The notes: a model not told the origin generated them from the sequence alone. A stretch of DNA of 64,000 bases from Aeromonas tecta (GCF_000820185.1 NZ_CDCA01000020.1:124714-188713), one strand, 5' to 3'; positions 17,110-26,733 are shown, counted from the stretch's first letter. Translations and numbers: made by a program.

Positions 17110-17394
17110 ATGGAAAACAAGACCGTAACCCTCGACCAGACCATCCAGCGCGGCGACACCACCATCACCGAAGTACAGCTGCGCAAGCCCAAGGCAGGCG
17201 AAATGCGCGGCCTCAACATGGCCGACGTGCTGCAGATGGACGTCAACGCTCTCACCAAACTGCTGCCCCGTATCACCACCCCGATCCTGACCGAAGCCGA
17301 GATCGGCAACCTGGACCCGGCTGACTTGCTGCAGCTGGGTAGTGAGGTAGCCGGTTTTTTGATGCCGAAGAAAATGGGTTACCTGGCTGCGTAG
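17110..17394 (+). CDS. E: Tail assembly protein E
   Basis: The 94-residue product matches gpE (VTLDQTIQRGDTTITEVQLR, then KPKAGEMRGLNM) and ends with PKKMGYLAA. It is the zero-frame product of the E/E' pair, which assists tape-measure chaperoning and tail length control. Length is close to the roughly 91 residues of P2 gpE. Confidence 0.92.
   Translation: MENKTVTLDQTIQRGDTTITEVQLRKPKAGEMRGLNMADVLQMDVNALTKLLPRITTPILTEAEIGNLDPADLLQLGSEVAGFLMPKKMGYLAA
17355..17361 (+). other. Programmed -1 frameshift site in E
   Basis: The heptamer T TTT TTG sits in the correct phase (codons GGT TTT TTG) about 11 codons before the E stop. It fits the X XXY YYZ rule for -1 slippage. P2 and its relatives make E-E' through such a site. 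Confidence 0.85.
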
Positions 17395-17534
17395 ATGACC
17401 TGATGGCAGAGATTGCCATCATCGCCCACTGGCCGCCGTCCGACATGGCGGCCATGGAAATCAGCGAGCTGATGGGCTGGCACCAACGCCTCGTTGAGAT
17501 TCACAACCGCATCAACGGGGCAGAAGAACAATGA
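17361..17534 (+). CDS. E': E' frameshift extension of E
   Basis: Reading -1 after the slippery heptamer gives DAEENGLPGCVDDL, then MAEIAIIAHWPPSDMAAMEI and a C-terminus ending NGAEEQ. This is the expected gpE' domain (AHWPPS, WHQRLVEIHNR). The fused E-E' product would be about 141 residues, matching the P2 fusion (about 142). There is no independent start with a good ribosome site at its beginning. Its TGA overlaps the ATG of T. Confidence 0.88.
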   Translation, partial: DAEENGLPGCVDDLMAEIAIIAHWPPSDMAAMEISELMGWHQRLVEIHNRINGAEEQ

Positions 17535-20050
17535 ACCCTCTCAAACTTCAAATCCTGCTCGGGGCGGTCGACAAGCTCACCGCCCCCCTCAAAGCAGTCA
17601 GCGGCCAGAGCCGCACGACAGCTCAAGACCTGCTCGTCACCAAGAAGCGCATCAAAGAACTGGAAACCCAAAGCAGCCAGATTGACGGCTATCGCACCCT
17701 AGGCCGCCAGATTGGCGCCACCCGCGCCCAACTTAACCAAGCCCAGCGTGATGCCCAGCAGATGGCCCAGCAGTTCGCCAAGGTAGAGCAGCCGACCAAG
17801 GCCATGACCCGCGCTATGGAGCAGGCCAAGCAGAAGGTGCGCGACCTCTCCCAGCAAGAGCGTGAAATGGTCGCCCGTCACGGCAGCCTGAAACGGGCCA
17901 TGAACGAGGCTGGCATCAACACCAAACAGTTGGGGGATCACCAGCGCCGCCTCAAGACTGACCTGGTAGCCGCCAACGGCCAGCTCGATCAGCAGCGCGC
18001 CAAGCTCGGCCAGCTGGCTGACCAGCAAAAGCGCCTCAACCAGGTCAAAGCTAACTACCGGCAGACCCAGGAGCTGCGTGGCCAGATGGCAGGCCACGGC
18101 GCCACCGCCATCGCAGCCGGTACCGCGATCGGCATGCCGGTTTACAGTGCCATCAAGGAGTATTCCAGCTTCGAGGATGCCATGAAGGGAGTGGCCAAGC
18201 AGGTAGATGGCGCCAGAACAGATTCTGGGGAGCTCACCTCCGTCTACTACGACATGGCCAAAGAGATAAAGGCAATTTCAGAAGAGCTCCCCCAGCTCAA
18301 CGGCGCAATCGACATCGCAGCCCTGGTTGAAGGGGCCGCCCGCATGGGGGTGCAAGGTAAAGACAACTTGCTCAACTTCGCCAAAACCGCCGCCAAGGCG
18401 GCCACCGCCTTTGAGCTGCCAGCCGGTCAGCTCGCCGAAGACATGGGCAAGATTGCCAACCTCTACAAGATCCCCATCGGCAACATCGAACAGCTCGGCG
18501 ATGCCATCAACTACCTCGACGACAACGCCCAATCCAAGGGGGCAGACATCATCGACGTGCTGCAACGTCTGGGGGGCGTCGCCGACAAGCTCGACTACCG
18601 AAAAGCCGCGGCGCTGGGCTCCACCTTCCTCAGCCTGGGGGCTGCCCCAGAGATCGCCGCCAGCGCTTCCAACGCCATGGTGCGCGAGCTATCCATTGCC
18701 ACCATGCAGAGCAAACGCTTCCAGGCTGGCATGCAGGCGATCGGCCTGAAATCGACCGACGTGGAGAAAGCCATGGCCACCGACGCCATGGGTACCATCA
18801 CCAAGGTGCTGGAGAAAATCAAAAAGCTCAAAGCAGAAGACCAGCTCAGGGTCACCACCCAGATATTCGGCAAGGAATACGGCAAAGATGCGGCCAAGCT
18901 CTCCAACAACCTGGACGAGCTCTATCGCCAGCTGAAACTGGTGAATGCCGAGAAATCGAAGGGCTCGATGCAACGTGAATCCGACATCGACAAAGACTCG
19001 CTCTCATCCCAATGGCTGATCCTGCAGGCCGGGATAAAGAACGTGAAGGCAGACCTTGGCGAGCTGCTGCGTGGCTCCCTGATGGACATCATCAAATTCA
19101 CCAAAGAGATCGTCGCCGGTACCCGGAACTGGGTTGAAGCAAATCCCGAGCTGGCGAACACCCTGGTCAGGATTGCGGCCGTGACATCCATCATCGCCAT
19201 TGCACTGGGCGGGCTGTCGTTGACCATCGCAGCCCTGCTTGGTCCACTGGCCATCATGAAACTCATTTTTGGAGTGTTAGGGATAAAGGGCACGGTATTG
19301 GGCACCGTGCTTAAATGGCTACTGGCTCCGTTCAGGCTATTGCTTGGTGTCGTGCGCTTGTTGACTGGTGCATTTATCCGAATGGGCATCGCTCTGCTCA
19401 CCAACCCACTCACCTGGCTCATCGGACTAGTCGCCGCCCTCGCCTATGGTGCATACCTGCTCTACACGAATTGGGATGGGGTGTCCGCATGGTTTACCGA
19501 ACTCTGGGCCAAGTGCAAGGGCCCTGCGCTGGCTTGGTGGGAGCTGGTCAAAGAGCTGGCCAGCTGGACGCCTATCGGCTTGTTCATGACCTCATGGGAC
19601 AAGGTATGGCTCTTCTTCGACACCCTACCAGATGGCGCAGTCAATAAGGGCAAAGCCATCGTGCAGGGACTGATTGACGGCATCACTGCCAAGTGGAAGA
19701 CCCTGATGGATAAAATCAAAGCTTTCACCCAGTACCTGCCGGACTGGTTCACCGGCGGCAACGTCACCATAGGCCAAGACAAAACCCAAGGCCAGAGCTA
19801 CCTCACCGGTAACTACAACCAGCCAGCCATGGCGGGAGGTTACAGCTACGGCCCCCGCATTGTACCGACACAGGTCCCCAAACCAGTCGCAGCCAAGGGG
19901 GGGAACTCTACTACCCATCATCAGTGGACCATCGTGCAGCAGCCAGGGGAATCACCTGATGATCTCGTTCGCAAGATTGACCAGCGGCTAGACCAGCGCG
20001 ATCGGCAGGCCGCCGCCCGTGCCCGCGCTACTCTCGGCGATCGCAACTAA
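17531..20050 (+). CDS. T: Tape measure protein (gpT)
   Basis: The 839-residue product sets tail length. Residues 40-200 are coiled coil rich in Q, A, R and K. Residues about 200-480 form the TP901-type tail tape measure domain (TAIAAGTAIGMPVYSAIKEY, SFEDAMKGVAKQVDG). Hydrophobic, membrane-active segments lie at about 550-660. The GGNVTIGQD segment near 745 and a charged C-terminus complete the usual layout. It is coupled to E' by ATGA overlap. Confidence 0.95.
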   Translation: MNPLKLQILLGAVDKLTAPLKAVSGQSRTTAQDLLVTKKRIKELETQSSQIDGYRTLGRQIGATRAQLNQAQRDAQQMAQQFAKVEQPTKAMTRAMEQAKQKVRDLSQQEREMVARHGSLKRAMNEAGINTKQLGDHQRRLKTDLVAANGQLDQQRAKLGQLADQQKRLNQVKANYRQTQELRGQMAGHGATAIAAGTAIGMPVYSAIKEYSSFEDAMKGVAKQVDGARTDSGELTSVYYDMAKEIKAISEELPQLNGAIDIAALVEGAARMGVQGKDNLLNFAKTAAKAATAFELPAGQLAEDMGKIANLYKIPIGNIEQLGDAINYLDDNAQSKGADIIDVLQRLGGVADKLDYRKAAALGSTFLSLGAAPEIAASASNAMVRELSIATMQSKRFQAGMQAIGLKSTDVEKAMATDAMGTITKVLEKIKKLKAEDQLRVTTQIFGKEYGKDAAKLSNNLDELYRQLKLVNAEKSKGSMQRESDIDKDSLSSQWLILQAGIKNVKADLGELLRGSLMDIIKFTKEIVAGTRNWVEANPELANTLVRIAAVTSIIAIALGGLSLTIAALLGPLAIMKLIFGVLGIKGTVLGTVLKWLLAPFRLLLGVVRLLTGAFIRMGIALLTNPLTWLIGLVAALAYGAYLLYTNWDGVSAWFTELWAKCKGPALAWWELVKELASWTPIGLFMTSWDKVWLFFDTLPDGAVNKGKAIVQGLIDGITAKWKTLMDKIKAFTQYLPDWFTGGNVTIGQDKTQGQSYLTGNYNQPAMAGGYSYGPRIVPTQVPKPVAAKGGNSTTHHQWTIVQQPGESPDDLVRKIDQRLDQRDRQAAARARATLGDRN

Positions 20051-20062
20051 GGAGCAACCACC

Positions 20063-20554
20063 ATGATGATGACCCTGGGCTGGTTCGTGTTTCAGCGCTC
20101 GACCGTTGCCCCCCTCTCCCAGCAAGACGAATGGGCATGGCGCCACCCGGGCAACAACCGGGTCGGCGCCCGCCCTGCTTACCAGTTCCTCGGCCCTGAC
20201 GACGAAACCAGCACCTTTAGTGGGGAGCTATACCCAGAGCTGACCGGCGGCCCAGTCTCCCTCGATATGCTGCGCCAGATGGGTGACAGCGGCGAAGCCT
20301 TCCCCCTGATCCAGGGCGATGGTGTGATGCGCGGCTCCTTCGTCATCGAGGGCATCAGCACCACCCGCACCGAGTTTTTCCAAGATGGCGCCGCCCGCAA
20401 GATAGAGTTCAGCATCAAGCTCAAGCGGGTGGACGACAACGACAACTCCTTGGGCAGTACCCTCCTCAATCGCACCGCGGGTAATCTGTTTGGCCGCCTC
20501 GGAGTGGGCAAGCTGATCGGCAGTATCGGCAGCAAACTCGGGGGGATCCTCTGA
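20063..20554 (+). CDS. U: Tail terminator-like protein (gpU)
   Basis: The 163-residue product matches P2 gpU, with FVFQRSTVAPLSQQDEWAW, FLGPDDETSTFSGELYPEL and IEFSIKLKRVDD. It caps or joins the tail. Three ATG codons are in tandem at 20063, 20066 and 20069; GGAGCAACC upstream fits any of them. Confidence 0.92.
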   Translation: MMMTLGWFVFQRSTVAPLSQQDEWAWRHPGNNRVGARPAYQFLGPDDETSTFSGELYPELTGGPVSLDMLRQMGDSGEAFPLIQGDGVMRGSFVIEGISTTRTEFFQDGAARKIEFSIKLKRVDDNDNSLGSTLLNRTAGNLFGRLGVGKLIGSIGSKLGGIL

Positions 20555-21714
20555 TGGGCGCCTTCGACCAGTTCGGCAGTCGCCTGGCCGAGAATCTGGG
20601 CATTACCAACCCACTCGACGCCCAGCGCCAAGGTCACCCGGTGCCGGTTTACCAGGTACTGGTCGATGGTAAAGACATCTCAGCAGCCATTCGCCCGCGC
20701 CTGATGTCGATGACCATCACCGATAACCGGGGCTTCACCGCCGACACCATCGAGATCACCCTCGACGATAGTGACGGTCAGCTCGACATGCCGCGCCGGG
20801 GTGCCACCCTGCGGGCCCTCATCGGCTGGCAAGGTAGCGCCTTGGTCGACAAGGGGACCTACAAGATCGATGAAGTGGAACACGGCGGGGCCCCGGACGT
20901 GCTCACCATCAGGGGCAAATCGGCCGACCTGCGCGGCGGCATGAACAAGCTTCGCGAACGCAGCTGGCACCAAACCACCATCAGCAGCATCGTCGACCAG
21001 GTCGCCGCACCCTACCAGCTCACCCCCTGCGTGGGTGACTCCCTCAAGGGCCAGCTGATCGACCACATAGACCAGACCAACGAGAGCGATCTCGCCTTCC
21101 TAACCCGGCTGGCGGGGCAGTGTGATGCCATCGCTACAATCAAGTCTGGCCGCCTGATGTTCATCAAGGCAGGCCAGGGCACAACTGCCAAGGGCCAGCC
21201 GCTGCCGCCCGCCACCATCACCCGCAGGGACGGCGATCAGCACCGCTTCTCCGTGGCAGACCGCGACGCCTACACCGGCGTGACGGCTTACTGGCAAGAC
21301 AACAAGGCAGCCGAGAAAAAGAAAATCGAAGTGAAGCGCAAGAAGAAGGCCAAACCGAAACCGGAGCGGCCACTGCCACCGGGTGTCGTCGTCAACAAGA
21401 AGGGACACGAACTGCTGGTCGGCGACAGCGAGAACGTCAAAGAGCTGCGCCATGTTTACGCCAACCAGACCAACGCCATGCGGGCCGCCCGTGCAGAGTG
21501 GGAACGGATCCAGCGCGGGGTGGCTGAGTTCGACATCACCCTGGCCAAGGGCCGACCTGAGTTCTACCCGGAGCAACCCACCACCGTCAGCGGCTTCAAA
21601 CCCGACATCGACGCCGCCCCCTGGTTGCTCACCCAGGTGGTGCACGACCTCACCAACCAGGGCTACACCAATCGCCTACAACTCGAAGTGAAGTTAGAAG
21701 AGCTGCCAGAATAA
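20554..21714 (+). CDS. D: Baseplate hub protein (gpD)
   Basis: The 386-residue product is gpD, the baseplate hub that carries the spike (called late control protein D in older annotation). Seen are HPVPVYQVLVDGKDISAAIR, MTITDNRGFTADTIEITLDD and IDHIDQTNESDLAFLTRLAG. A highly basic linker (KKKIEVKRKKKAKPKPERPL) lies near 250-270. It overlaps U by one base. A terminator follows directly, with no ogr gene between it and the tRNA. Confidence 0.94.
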   Translation: MGAFDQFGSRLAENLGITNPLDAQRQGHPVPVYQVLVDGKDISAAIRPRLMSMTITDNRGFTADTIEITLDDSDGQLDMPRRGATLRALIGWQGSALVDKGTYKIDEVEHGGAPDVLTIRGKSADLRGGMNKLRERSWHQTTISSIVDQVAAPYQLTPCVGDSLKGQLIDHIDQTNESDLAFLTRLAGQCDAIATIKSGRLMFIKAGQGTTAKGQPLPPATITRRDGDQHRFSVADRDAYTGVTAYWQDNKAAEKKKIEVKRKKKAKPKPERPLPPGVVVNKKGHELLVGDSENVKELRHVYANQTNAMRAARAEWERIQRGVAEFDITLAKGRPEFYPEQPTTVSGFKPDIDAAPWLLTQVVHDLTNQGYTNRLQLEVKLEELPE

Positions 21715-21726
21715 TTCCCGAATGCG

Positions 21727-21755
21727 AAAAGGACCCCACAATGTGGGGCCCTTTT
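21727..21755 (+). terminator. Terminator of the FI-D late operon
   Basis: The hairpin AAAAGG-A-CCCCACA / TGTGGGG-C-CCTTTT with a one-base apex (longer loop in practice) lies 12 bases after the D stop and ends in TTTTC. It probably stops phage late transcripts before the tRNA. Confidence 0.85.
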
Positions 21756-21926
21756 CTATCTGCCTGACTACGTACCGAGACATGGCCAGGGAAAGCGCCG
21801 CATGAAGTACACCACCAGGCAGATGCGGCATCATACAAGAAGGAACATTCAGCACCAAAAACATAGCGTGTGGTCGGTACAGTCTAAAACTCTGCCGCCA
21901 CTTTGCCGCCACCTTGTGCCAGAAAA

Positions 21927-21958
21927 ACTTAAGGCCACCCGTCTGGGTGGCCTTAAGT
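21927..21958 (-). terminator. Terminator of the tRNA-Leu transcript
   Basis: A perfect 14-bp stem (ACTTAAGGCCACCC / GGGTGGCCTTAAGT) with a four-base loop is followed on the minus strand by TTTTT. It lies 14 bases beyond the tRNA 3' end. It may be phage-supplied, replacing the native terminator after integration. Confidence 0.85.
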
Positions 21959-21972
21959 CATTGAATTCTAAA

Positions 21973-22057
21973 TGGTGCCCGGGGTCGGACTCGAACCGAC
22001 ACGTCTTTCAACGGCGGATTTTGAATCCGCTGCGTCTACCGATTTCGCCACCCGGGC
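21973..22057 (-). tRNA. tRNA-Leu(CAA), probable prophage attachment site
   Basis: This is an 85-base tRNA with encoded CCA, long variable arm and anticodon loop TTCAAAA (anticodon CAA, reads UUG). The acceptor GCCCGGG pairs with CCCGGGC. The prophage abuts its 3' end, so the attachment core probably lies in the 3' half and the gene is restored on integration. Confidence 0.95.
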
Positions 22058-22200
22058 AACTGCGAGGGATTATACGAATGGCGCTTGGGCATGCAAGGTG
22101 TTTTTCTCGCACAGGCTCCCGTTTGCTCATTTATTCAACGCCTTGCCGATGTTAGGCCAGTTACATAGAATGCCCGCATCATATTAATGGAATAAGCACC

Positions 22201-22722
22201 ATGGCCAAGCGCAAGACAGTCCCTTCTCCCCAGACTCCTCCTCCACAGCACAAGTACCCTTCCGCCGGCCTGCTGCGCCGCCTGGGGGCCCTGCTCTATG
22301 ACTACTTGGTCGTCATCGCGTTGCTGATCATCGCCGGCTTTATCGGCATGGGAGTGGCCCAGCTGCTGCTGGCCACCGGCCTGGCCACCATTCCCGAAGG
22401 GAGAGATGCCAGCTGGCTGCTGACCAGCCCGCTCTACAGTGCCTGGCTGGCCCTGGTGATCTGCGGTTTCTACACCTGGTTCTGGACCCGTGCCGGTCAG
22501 ACTATCGGCATGCGTGCCTGGCGTTTGCGCATCCAGAATGAGGATGGCAGCAACATCCGCATCACTCAGGCCCTGATCCGGCTCGCCACCGCCGCCTTCG
22601 GGCTCGGCAACTTGCTTTGCGTGTTCAACCGCGAGCGCCCGCGTGCCTTCCAGGATATCTGGTCCGAGTGTGAGGTCGTGGTGTTGAACAAGCAGGAAAA
22701 TCTGGAGCAGCTGAACAAATAA
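22201..22722 (+). CDS. RDD family membrane protein
   Basis: The 173-residue product has the RDD pattern: SAGLLRRLGALLYDYLVVIA in the first membrane segment (Arg and Asp residues), a second segment at about 80-105, and GQTIGMRAWRLRI in the third part. The N-terminal 25 residues are Pro/Lys-rich and cytoplasmic. Function of this small family is mostly unknown; some members affect ion exchange. It converges with lptG over a shared terminator. Confidence 0.85.
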   Translation: MAKRKTVPSPQTPPPQHKYPSAGLLRRLGALLYDYLVVIALLIIAGFIGMGVAQLLLATGLATIPEGRDASWLLTSPLYSAWLALVICGFYTWFWTRAGQTIGMRAWRLRIQNEDGSNIRITQALIRLATAAFGLGNLLCVFNRERPRAFQDIWSECEVVVLNKQENLEQLNK

Positions 22723-22799
22723 GGCTCACTGCCAGCATGACCCGCAAGGCACCTTGCGGGTTGACGACGCAGCGCATCAGATAGAGGCACGACTCAAAC

Positions 22800-22829
22800 A
22801 AAAAGGGCCCCCAGGGGCCCTTTTTTTTT
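22800..22829. terminator. Bidirectional terminator between RDD gene and lptG
   Basis: The stem AAAAAGGGCCC / GGGCCCTTTTT with a four-base loop and T tracts in both directions lies between the two convergent genes. Confidence 0.85.
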
Positions 22830-22840
22830 GCTTCATCCCG

Positions 22841-23911
22841 CTACTGCTTTCGGCTCAGGATATAGAAGGAGATCCCGCCGAACAGCAGACTGGGCGCGAT
22901 GGCCGCTAGTATGGGCGGCACCGAATAAACCAGGCTGACCGGGCCAAATACCCGATCGCTCACATAGACGGCAAAACCGGTCATGATCCCCATCAGCATC
23001 CGGGCCCCCATGCTCACCGAGCGCAGCGGCCCGAAGATGAAGGAGGAGGCCAACAGTATCATCGCCACCACCGAGAGCGGGGAGAGCAGCTTGCGCCACA
23101 TCTCCAGCTTGTAGCGACCGGCGTCCTGCTTGTTCGCATCCAGATAGCCGATGTAGTCACGCAGGCCCGAGATGGGCAGGTTCTCGGGATCGATGCTGAC
23201 CACCCCCAGCTGCTTGGGCGTCAGCTCCGAGCTCCACTCCAGCTGCGCATGTTGCTCGTCCTGGATCTGCTTGGGATCGTCGAAACGGGTGACGTGCACC
23301 TGCTTGAGCAGCCAGTGATGCTGCTCGAACACCCCCTCCTCCGCCTGAATGACGTCGATCAGGTTGCGGGATGGCGTGAAGCGATACAGGGTGATCCCGG
23401 TCAGGGCGCCGTCGTTACGCACCCCGTTGATATTGACGAAGTTGTTGCCATCTCGGGCCCAGACCCCATAGGCAGAGACGGTCAAACGCCCCTCCGACAT
23501 GGAGCCAGCCTTGATGTCATCCGCCATCCGCTTGGCAACCGGGGCAACGTATTCTCCCATCAGCCCCACCAGCAGCATCAGCGGGATCGCCGTCTTGAGC
23601 GCCGCCATCACTATGCTGAGCTTGGAGCGCCCCGCCGCCTGCATCACCACCAGTTCGGAACTGGTCGCCAGCTGGCCGAGACCGATCAGGCCACCGAGCA
23701 GGGCGGCCAGCGGGAAGAACAACACCGCTTCTTTGGGCATGGAAAGCAGCACGAAATAGAGCGCATTGAGCATGTCATAGTTGCCTTCCCCCACGGCTTT
23801 GAGCTGCTCCACGTACTTGATGAGCGCCGCCAGTCCGACCAGGGTCAGCTCGCACAGCAGGATCGACATGAAAATGACCCGGCCGATATATCTGTCGAGA
23901 ATCCCAAACAT
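22841..23911 (-). CDS. lptG: LPS export ABC transporter permease LptG
   Basis: The 356-residue product pairs with LptF in the inner-membrane LptB2FG complex that extracts lipopolysaccharide. It starts MFGILDRYIGRVIFMSILLC and keeps the YjgP/YjgQ layout: three N-terminal membrane segments, a periplasmic beta-jellyroll (about 130-270) and three C-terminal segments. GLGQLATSSELVVMQAAGRS is the coupling helix region. It lies 25 bases after lptF in one leftward operon. Confidence 0.95.
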   Translation of the reverse strand: MFGILDRYIGRVIFMSILLCELTLVGLAALIKYVEQLKAVGEGNYDMLNALYFVLLSMPKEAVLFFPLAALLGGLIGLGQLATSSELVVMQAAGRSKLSIVMAALKTAIPLMLLVGLMGEYVAPVAKRMADDIKAGSMSEGRLTVSAYGVWARDGNNFVNINGVRNDGALTGITLYRFTPSRNLIDVIQAEEGVFEQHHWLLKQVHVTRFDDPKQIQDEQHAQLEWSSELTPKQLGVVSIDPENLPISGLRDYIGYLDANKQDAGRYKLEMWRKLLSPLSVVAMILLASSFIFGPLRSVSMGARMLMGIMTGFAVYVSDRVFGPVSLVYSVPPILAAIAPSLLFGGISFYILSRKQ

Positions 23912-23936
23912 CAGCCGAGCCTCCTATGTTGTTGCA

Positions 23937-25049
23937 TCATGCTGATTTTCTCTTGAAAAAGTGGCCCTTCACCCCGTTCCACCAGCTGGTTCCCTGCAAA
24001 TTGAGCGGCAAGCCGATCAGCAGCAGATAGACCAGCGGCACCAGGAACATGCCGGGCCAGTGGGGCAGACGCCCGCTGTCGATGGCCGAGCGGGCGGCAC
24101 TGAGCAACAGGAAGTAGGACAGATAGAGCAAGATGGCCGGCAGCAACTTGGCGTAACGGCCCTGGCGAGGATTAACCCTGGCCAGTGGCACCACCAGGAA
24201 GGTGAGCACCAAGATCGACAAGGGCAGCGACAGGCGCCACTGCAGCTCGGCCATCAACTGATTGTCCTGGGTCCCCAGCAACGCCATGGTCGGCTTGGCC
24301 GCCGCCTTGCGGTTGGAGCGCTCCATCTCCTGCTGACGGATCACCAAGCTGTACTCGCTAAACTCCGAGACCTGGAACTGCTTGCCGGTGAACTGACCCT
24401 CGTAGCGAGAGCCGTCGATCAAGGTCAGCCACTGCAAGCCATTACTGTCGGCGGTGACATGACCCTCGCTGGCGACCACCACGGAGGGCGGCGATGTGCC
24501 TTCGGCCCGTTGCAGCACGAAGATCTTCTGCAACTGGGAGCCCTTGTCGTTCAGATCCTGGATATAGGCAACCAGCCGTCCCTTGTCGAGCTCCATGAAG
24601 CGTCCCGCCTGCAGGAAGGAGATGCCCGGGTCGGCCTTGAACTCATCGATCACCTGATACTCACGCTCCTTGGCCTGAGGGGCGACCCAGCCGGTGTTGA
24701 AGGCCGCTACTACGGCCGTCAACAAGGCCAGCAGCATGGCGCTGCGCATCACGAAGCGGTGGCTGAAACCCACCGCATGCATCACCGTCATCTCGCTTTC
24801 GGCGTACAAACGACCATGAGCAAACAAAATGGCCAGAAACAGACTGATAGGCAGCATCAACAGCGCCATATTGGGCAGGTTGAGCAGCAGCAGGGTGGAA
24901 ACCAGGCGCGTCGGCACCTCGCCATCGGCGGCATCGCCGATGATCTGGATAAATTGCTGACTGACGAAGATAAGCAGCAGCACGAACAACACCGCCAGCT
25001 GGGTTTTCAGGGTCTCCCTGAACAAATATCGGAAAACGATCACAGTCAT
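23937..25049 (-). CDS. lptF: LPS export ABC transporter permease LptF
   Basis: The 370-residue product begins MTVIVFRYLFRETLKTQLAV, the LptF N-terminus. It has six membrane segments around a periplasmic jellyroll and the coupling region YAESEMTVMHAVGFSH. ATG 25049 is chosen over the in-frame TTG at 25055 by family match. It is divergent from pepA across a 172-base gap, as in E. coli and Vibrio. Confidence 0.95.
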   Translation of the reverse strand: MTVIVFRYLFRETLKTQLAVLFVLLLIFVSQQFIQIIGDAADGEVPTRLVSTLLLLNLPNMALLMLPISLFLAILFAHGRLYAESEMTVMHAVGFSHRFVMRSAMLLALLTAVVAAFNTGWVAPQAKEREYQVIDEFKADPGISFLQAGRFMELDKGRLVAYIQDLNDKGSQLQKIFVLQRAEGTSPPSVVVASEGHVTADSNGLQWLTLIDGSRYEGQFTGKQFQVSEFSEYSLVIRQQEMERSNRKAAAKPTMALLGTQDNQLMAELQWRLSLPLSILVLTFLVVPLARVNPRQGRYAKLLPAILLYLSYFLLLSAARSAIDSGRLPHWPGMFLVPLVYLLLIGLPLNLQGTSWWNGVKGHFFKRKSA

Positions 25050-25221
25050 TCCCAAGTAAACTTGTGTTTTTAGTCGAATGCCTGAAAAATAGGGCCCTAT
25101 ATTGGATTTTTACCAGTTTGAACTGCGGAGCCTGTGGCTGTTCGCTCCGCCTCTGATACCCCAACAAGCACCGCATTATTCAATAAAAGGTGCCTTTTGT
25201 CTTTAGGATGTAGGAGATTCC

Positions 25222-26733
25222 ATGGAGTTCAGTGTAAAGAGTGGCAGTCCTGAGAAGCAACGTAGTGCCTGCGTCGTGGTCGGCGTATTTGAGCCCCGTC
25301 GCCTCTCTCCGGTCGCCGAACAGCTGGACAAGATCAGCGACGGCTACATCAGCTCGCTGCTGCGCCGCGGCGATCTGGAAGGCAAACCAGGCCAGATGCT
25401 GTTGCTGCATCAAGTACCGGGCGTGCTCAGCGAGCGCGTACTGCTGGTCGGTTGCGGCAAGGAGCGGGAACTCGACGAACGCCAGTACAAGCAGATCATC
25501 AACAAGACCATCACCACCCTCAACGAGACCGGGTCCATGGAAGCCGTCTGCTTCCTGACCGAGCTGCACGTCAAGGGGCGGGATACTTACTGGAAGGTAC
25601 GCCAGGCGGTGGAAACCACCAAGGCGGGCCTCTACAGCTTCGATCAGTTCAAGACCAACAAGGCCGAGCCGCGCCGCCCGCTGCGCAAGCTGGTGTTCAA
25701 CGTGCCGACCCGTCGGGAACTGACCATCGGTGAGCGCGCCATCGCCCACGGCCTGGCTGTGGCGAAAGGGGTGCGCGTCTGTCGCGACGTGGCGAACATG
25801 CCGCCCAACGTCTGCAACCCGGCCTATCTGGCCTCCCAGGCGCGCCGTCTGGCGGATGCCTACGACAACATCAGCACCAAGGTGATCGGTGAGCAGGAGA
25901 TGGCCGAGCTCGGCATGAACTCCTATCTGGCGGTGGCCCGCGGCTCCGACAACGAAGCCATGATGGCCATCATCGAGTACAAGGGCAACGGCGATGCCAA
26001 GCCCATCGTACTGGTCGGCAAGGGACTGACCTTCGACTCCGGTGGCATCTCCATCAAGCCGGCCGAAGGCATGGACGAGATGAAGTACGACATGGGTGGC
26101 GCCGCCTCCGTGCTCGGTACCATGCACGCCCTTGCCCAGTTGCAACTGCCCATCAACGTCATCGGCGTGCTGGCGGGTTGCGAGAACATGCCGGGTGGCA
26201 ACGCCTATCGCCCGGGTGACATCCTCACCACCATGTCCGGCCAGACCGTCGAGGTGCTCAACACCGACGCGGAAGGTCGCCTGGTACTGTGCGATGCCCT
26301 CACCTATGTGGACCGCTACGATCCCGAGGTCGTCATCGACGTGGCGACCCTGACCGGGGCCTGCATCATCGCCCTTGGCCACCACACCTCGGGTCTGCTG
26401 GCGAACCACAACCCATTGGCCCACGAGCTGCTCAACGCCTCCGAGCAGGCTGGCGATCGCGCCTGGCGCCTGCCGCTGTTCGACGAGTACCAGGAACAGC
26501 TGGAGAGCCCGTTCGCCGACATGACCAACCTCGGGGGCCGTCCGGCCGGCACCATCACCGCTGCCGCCTTCCTGTCGCGCTTCACCAAGAAGTACAACTG
26601 GGCGCACCTGGATATCGCAGGCACCGCCTGGAAGAGCGGCAAGGACAAGGGCTCCACCGGTCGTCCGGTGCCCCTGCTGACCCAGTTCCTGTTGAACCGG
26701 GCTGGCGTGGCGGACGCCGACGACAAGGAGTGA
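25222..26733 (+). CDS. pepA: Leucyl aminopeptidase PepA
   Basis: The 503-residue M17 metallo-aminopeptidase hydrolyses N-terminal residues of peptides; in E. coli it also binds DNA at Xer sites and carAB. The metal-binding core is present, with [16 protein letters not shown] and the signature NTDAEGR at 347-353. [11 protein letters not shown] and [16 protein letters not shown] complete the active site. GTAGGAG precedes the ATG. First gene of pepA-holC-valS. Confidence 0.96.
   Translation: MEFSVKSGSPEKQRSACVVVGVFEPRRLSPVAEQLDKISDGYISSLLRRGDLEGKPGQMLLLHQVPGVLSERVLLVGCGKERELDERQYKQIINKTITTLNETGSMEAVCFLTELHVKGRDTYWKVRQAVETTKAGLYSFDQFKTNKAEPRRPLRKLVFNVPTRRELTIGERAIAHGLAVAKGVRVCRDVANMPPNVCNPAYLASQARRLADAYDNISTKVIGEQEMAELGMNSYLAVARGSDNEAMMAIIEYKGNGDAKPIVLVGKGLTFDSGGISIKPAEGMDEMKYDMGGAASVLGTMHALAQLQLPINVIGVLAGCENMPGGNAYRPGDILTTMSGQTVEVLNTDAEGRLVLCDALTYVDRYDPEVVIDVATLTGACIIALGHHTSGLLANHNPLAHELLNASEQAGDRAWRLPLFDEYQEQLESPFADMTNLGGRPAGTITAAAFLSRFTKKYNWAHLDIAGTAWKSGKDKGSTGRPVPLLTQFLLNRAGVADADDKE

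Larger units (their letters stand above)
1..21972 (+). mobile_element. P2-family prophage, right portion (left end outside window)
   Basis: Gene order Q-P / O-N-M-L-X / lysis / R-S / V-W-J-I-H-G / FI-FII-E-E'-T-U-D is that of P2-family temperate myophages. Every structural gene looks intact, with tight start-stop overlaps. The right end is placed at the 3' end of tRNA-Leu at 21973, because tRNA 3' ends are usual P2-family integration sites and no phage gene lies beyond it. Integrase, repressor and replication genes are not in the window. The exact attR core cannot be set without the left end. Confidence 0.93.

Noticed and set aside
21694-21912. Minus-strand frame near D with CxxC-like stretches, considered as an ogr remnant
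   Set aside because: No frame keeps the zinc-finger cysteine spacing of Ogr, and it overlaps the D terminator.
21802-22155. Open frame across the right end of the prophage and tRNA-Leu
   Set aside because: It runs through the tRNA and its terminator; the composition is not coding-like.
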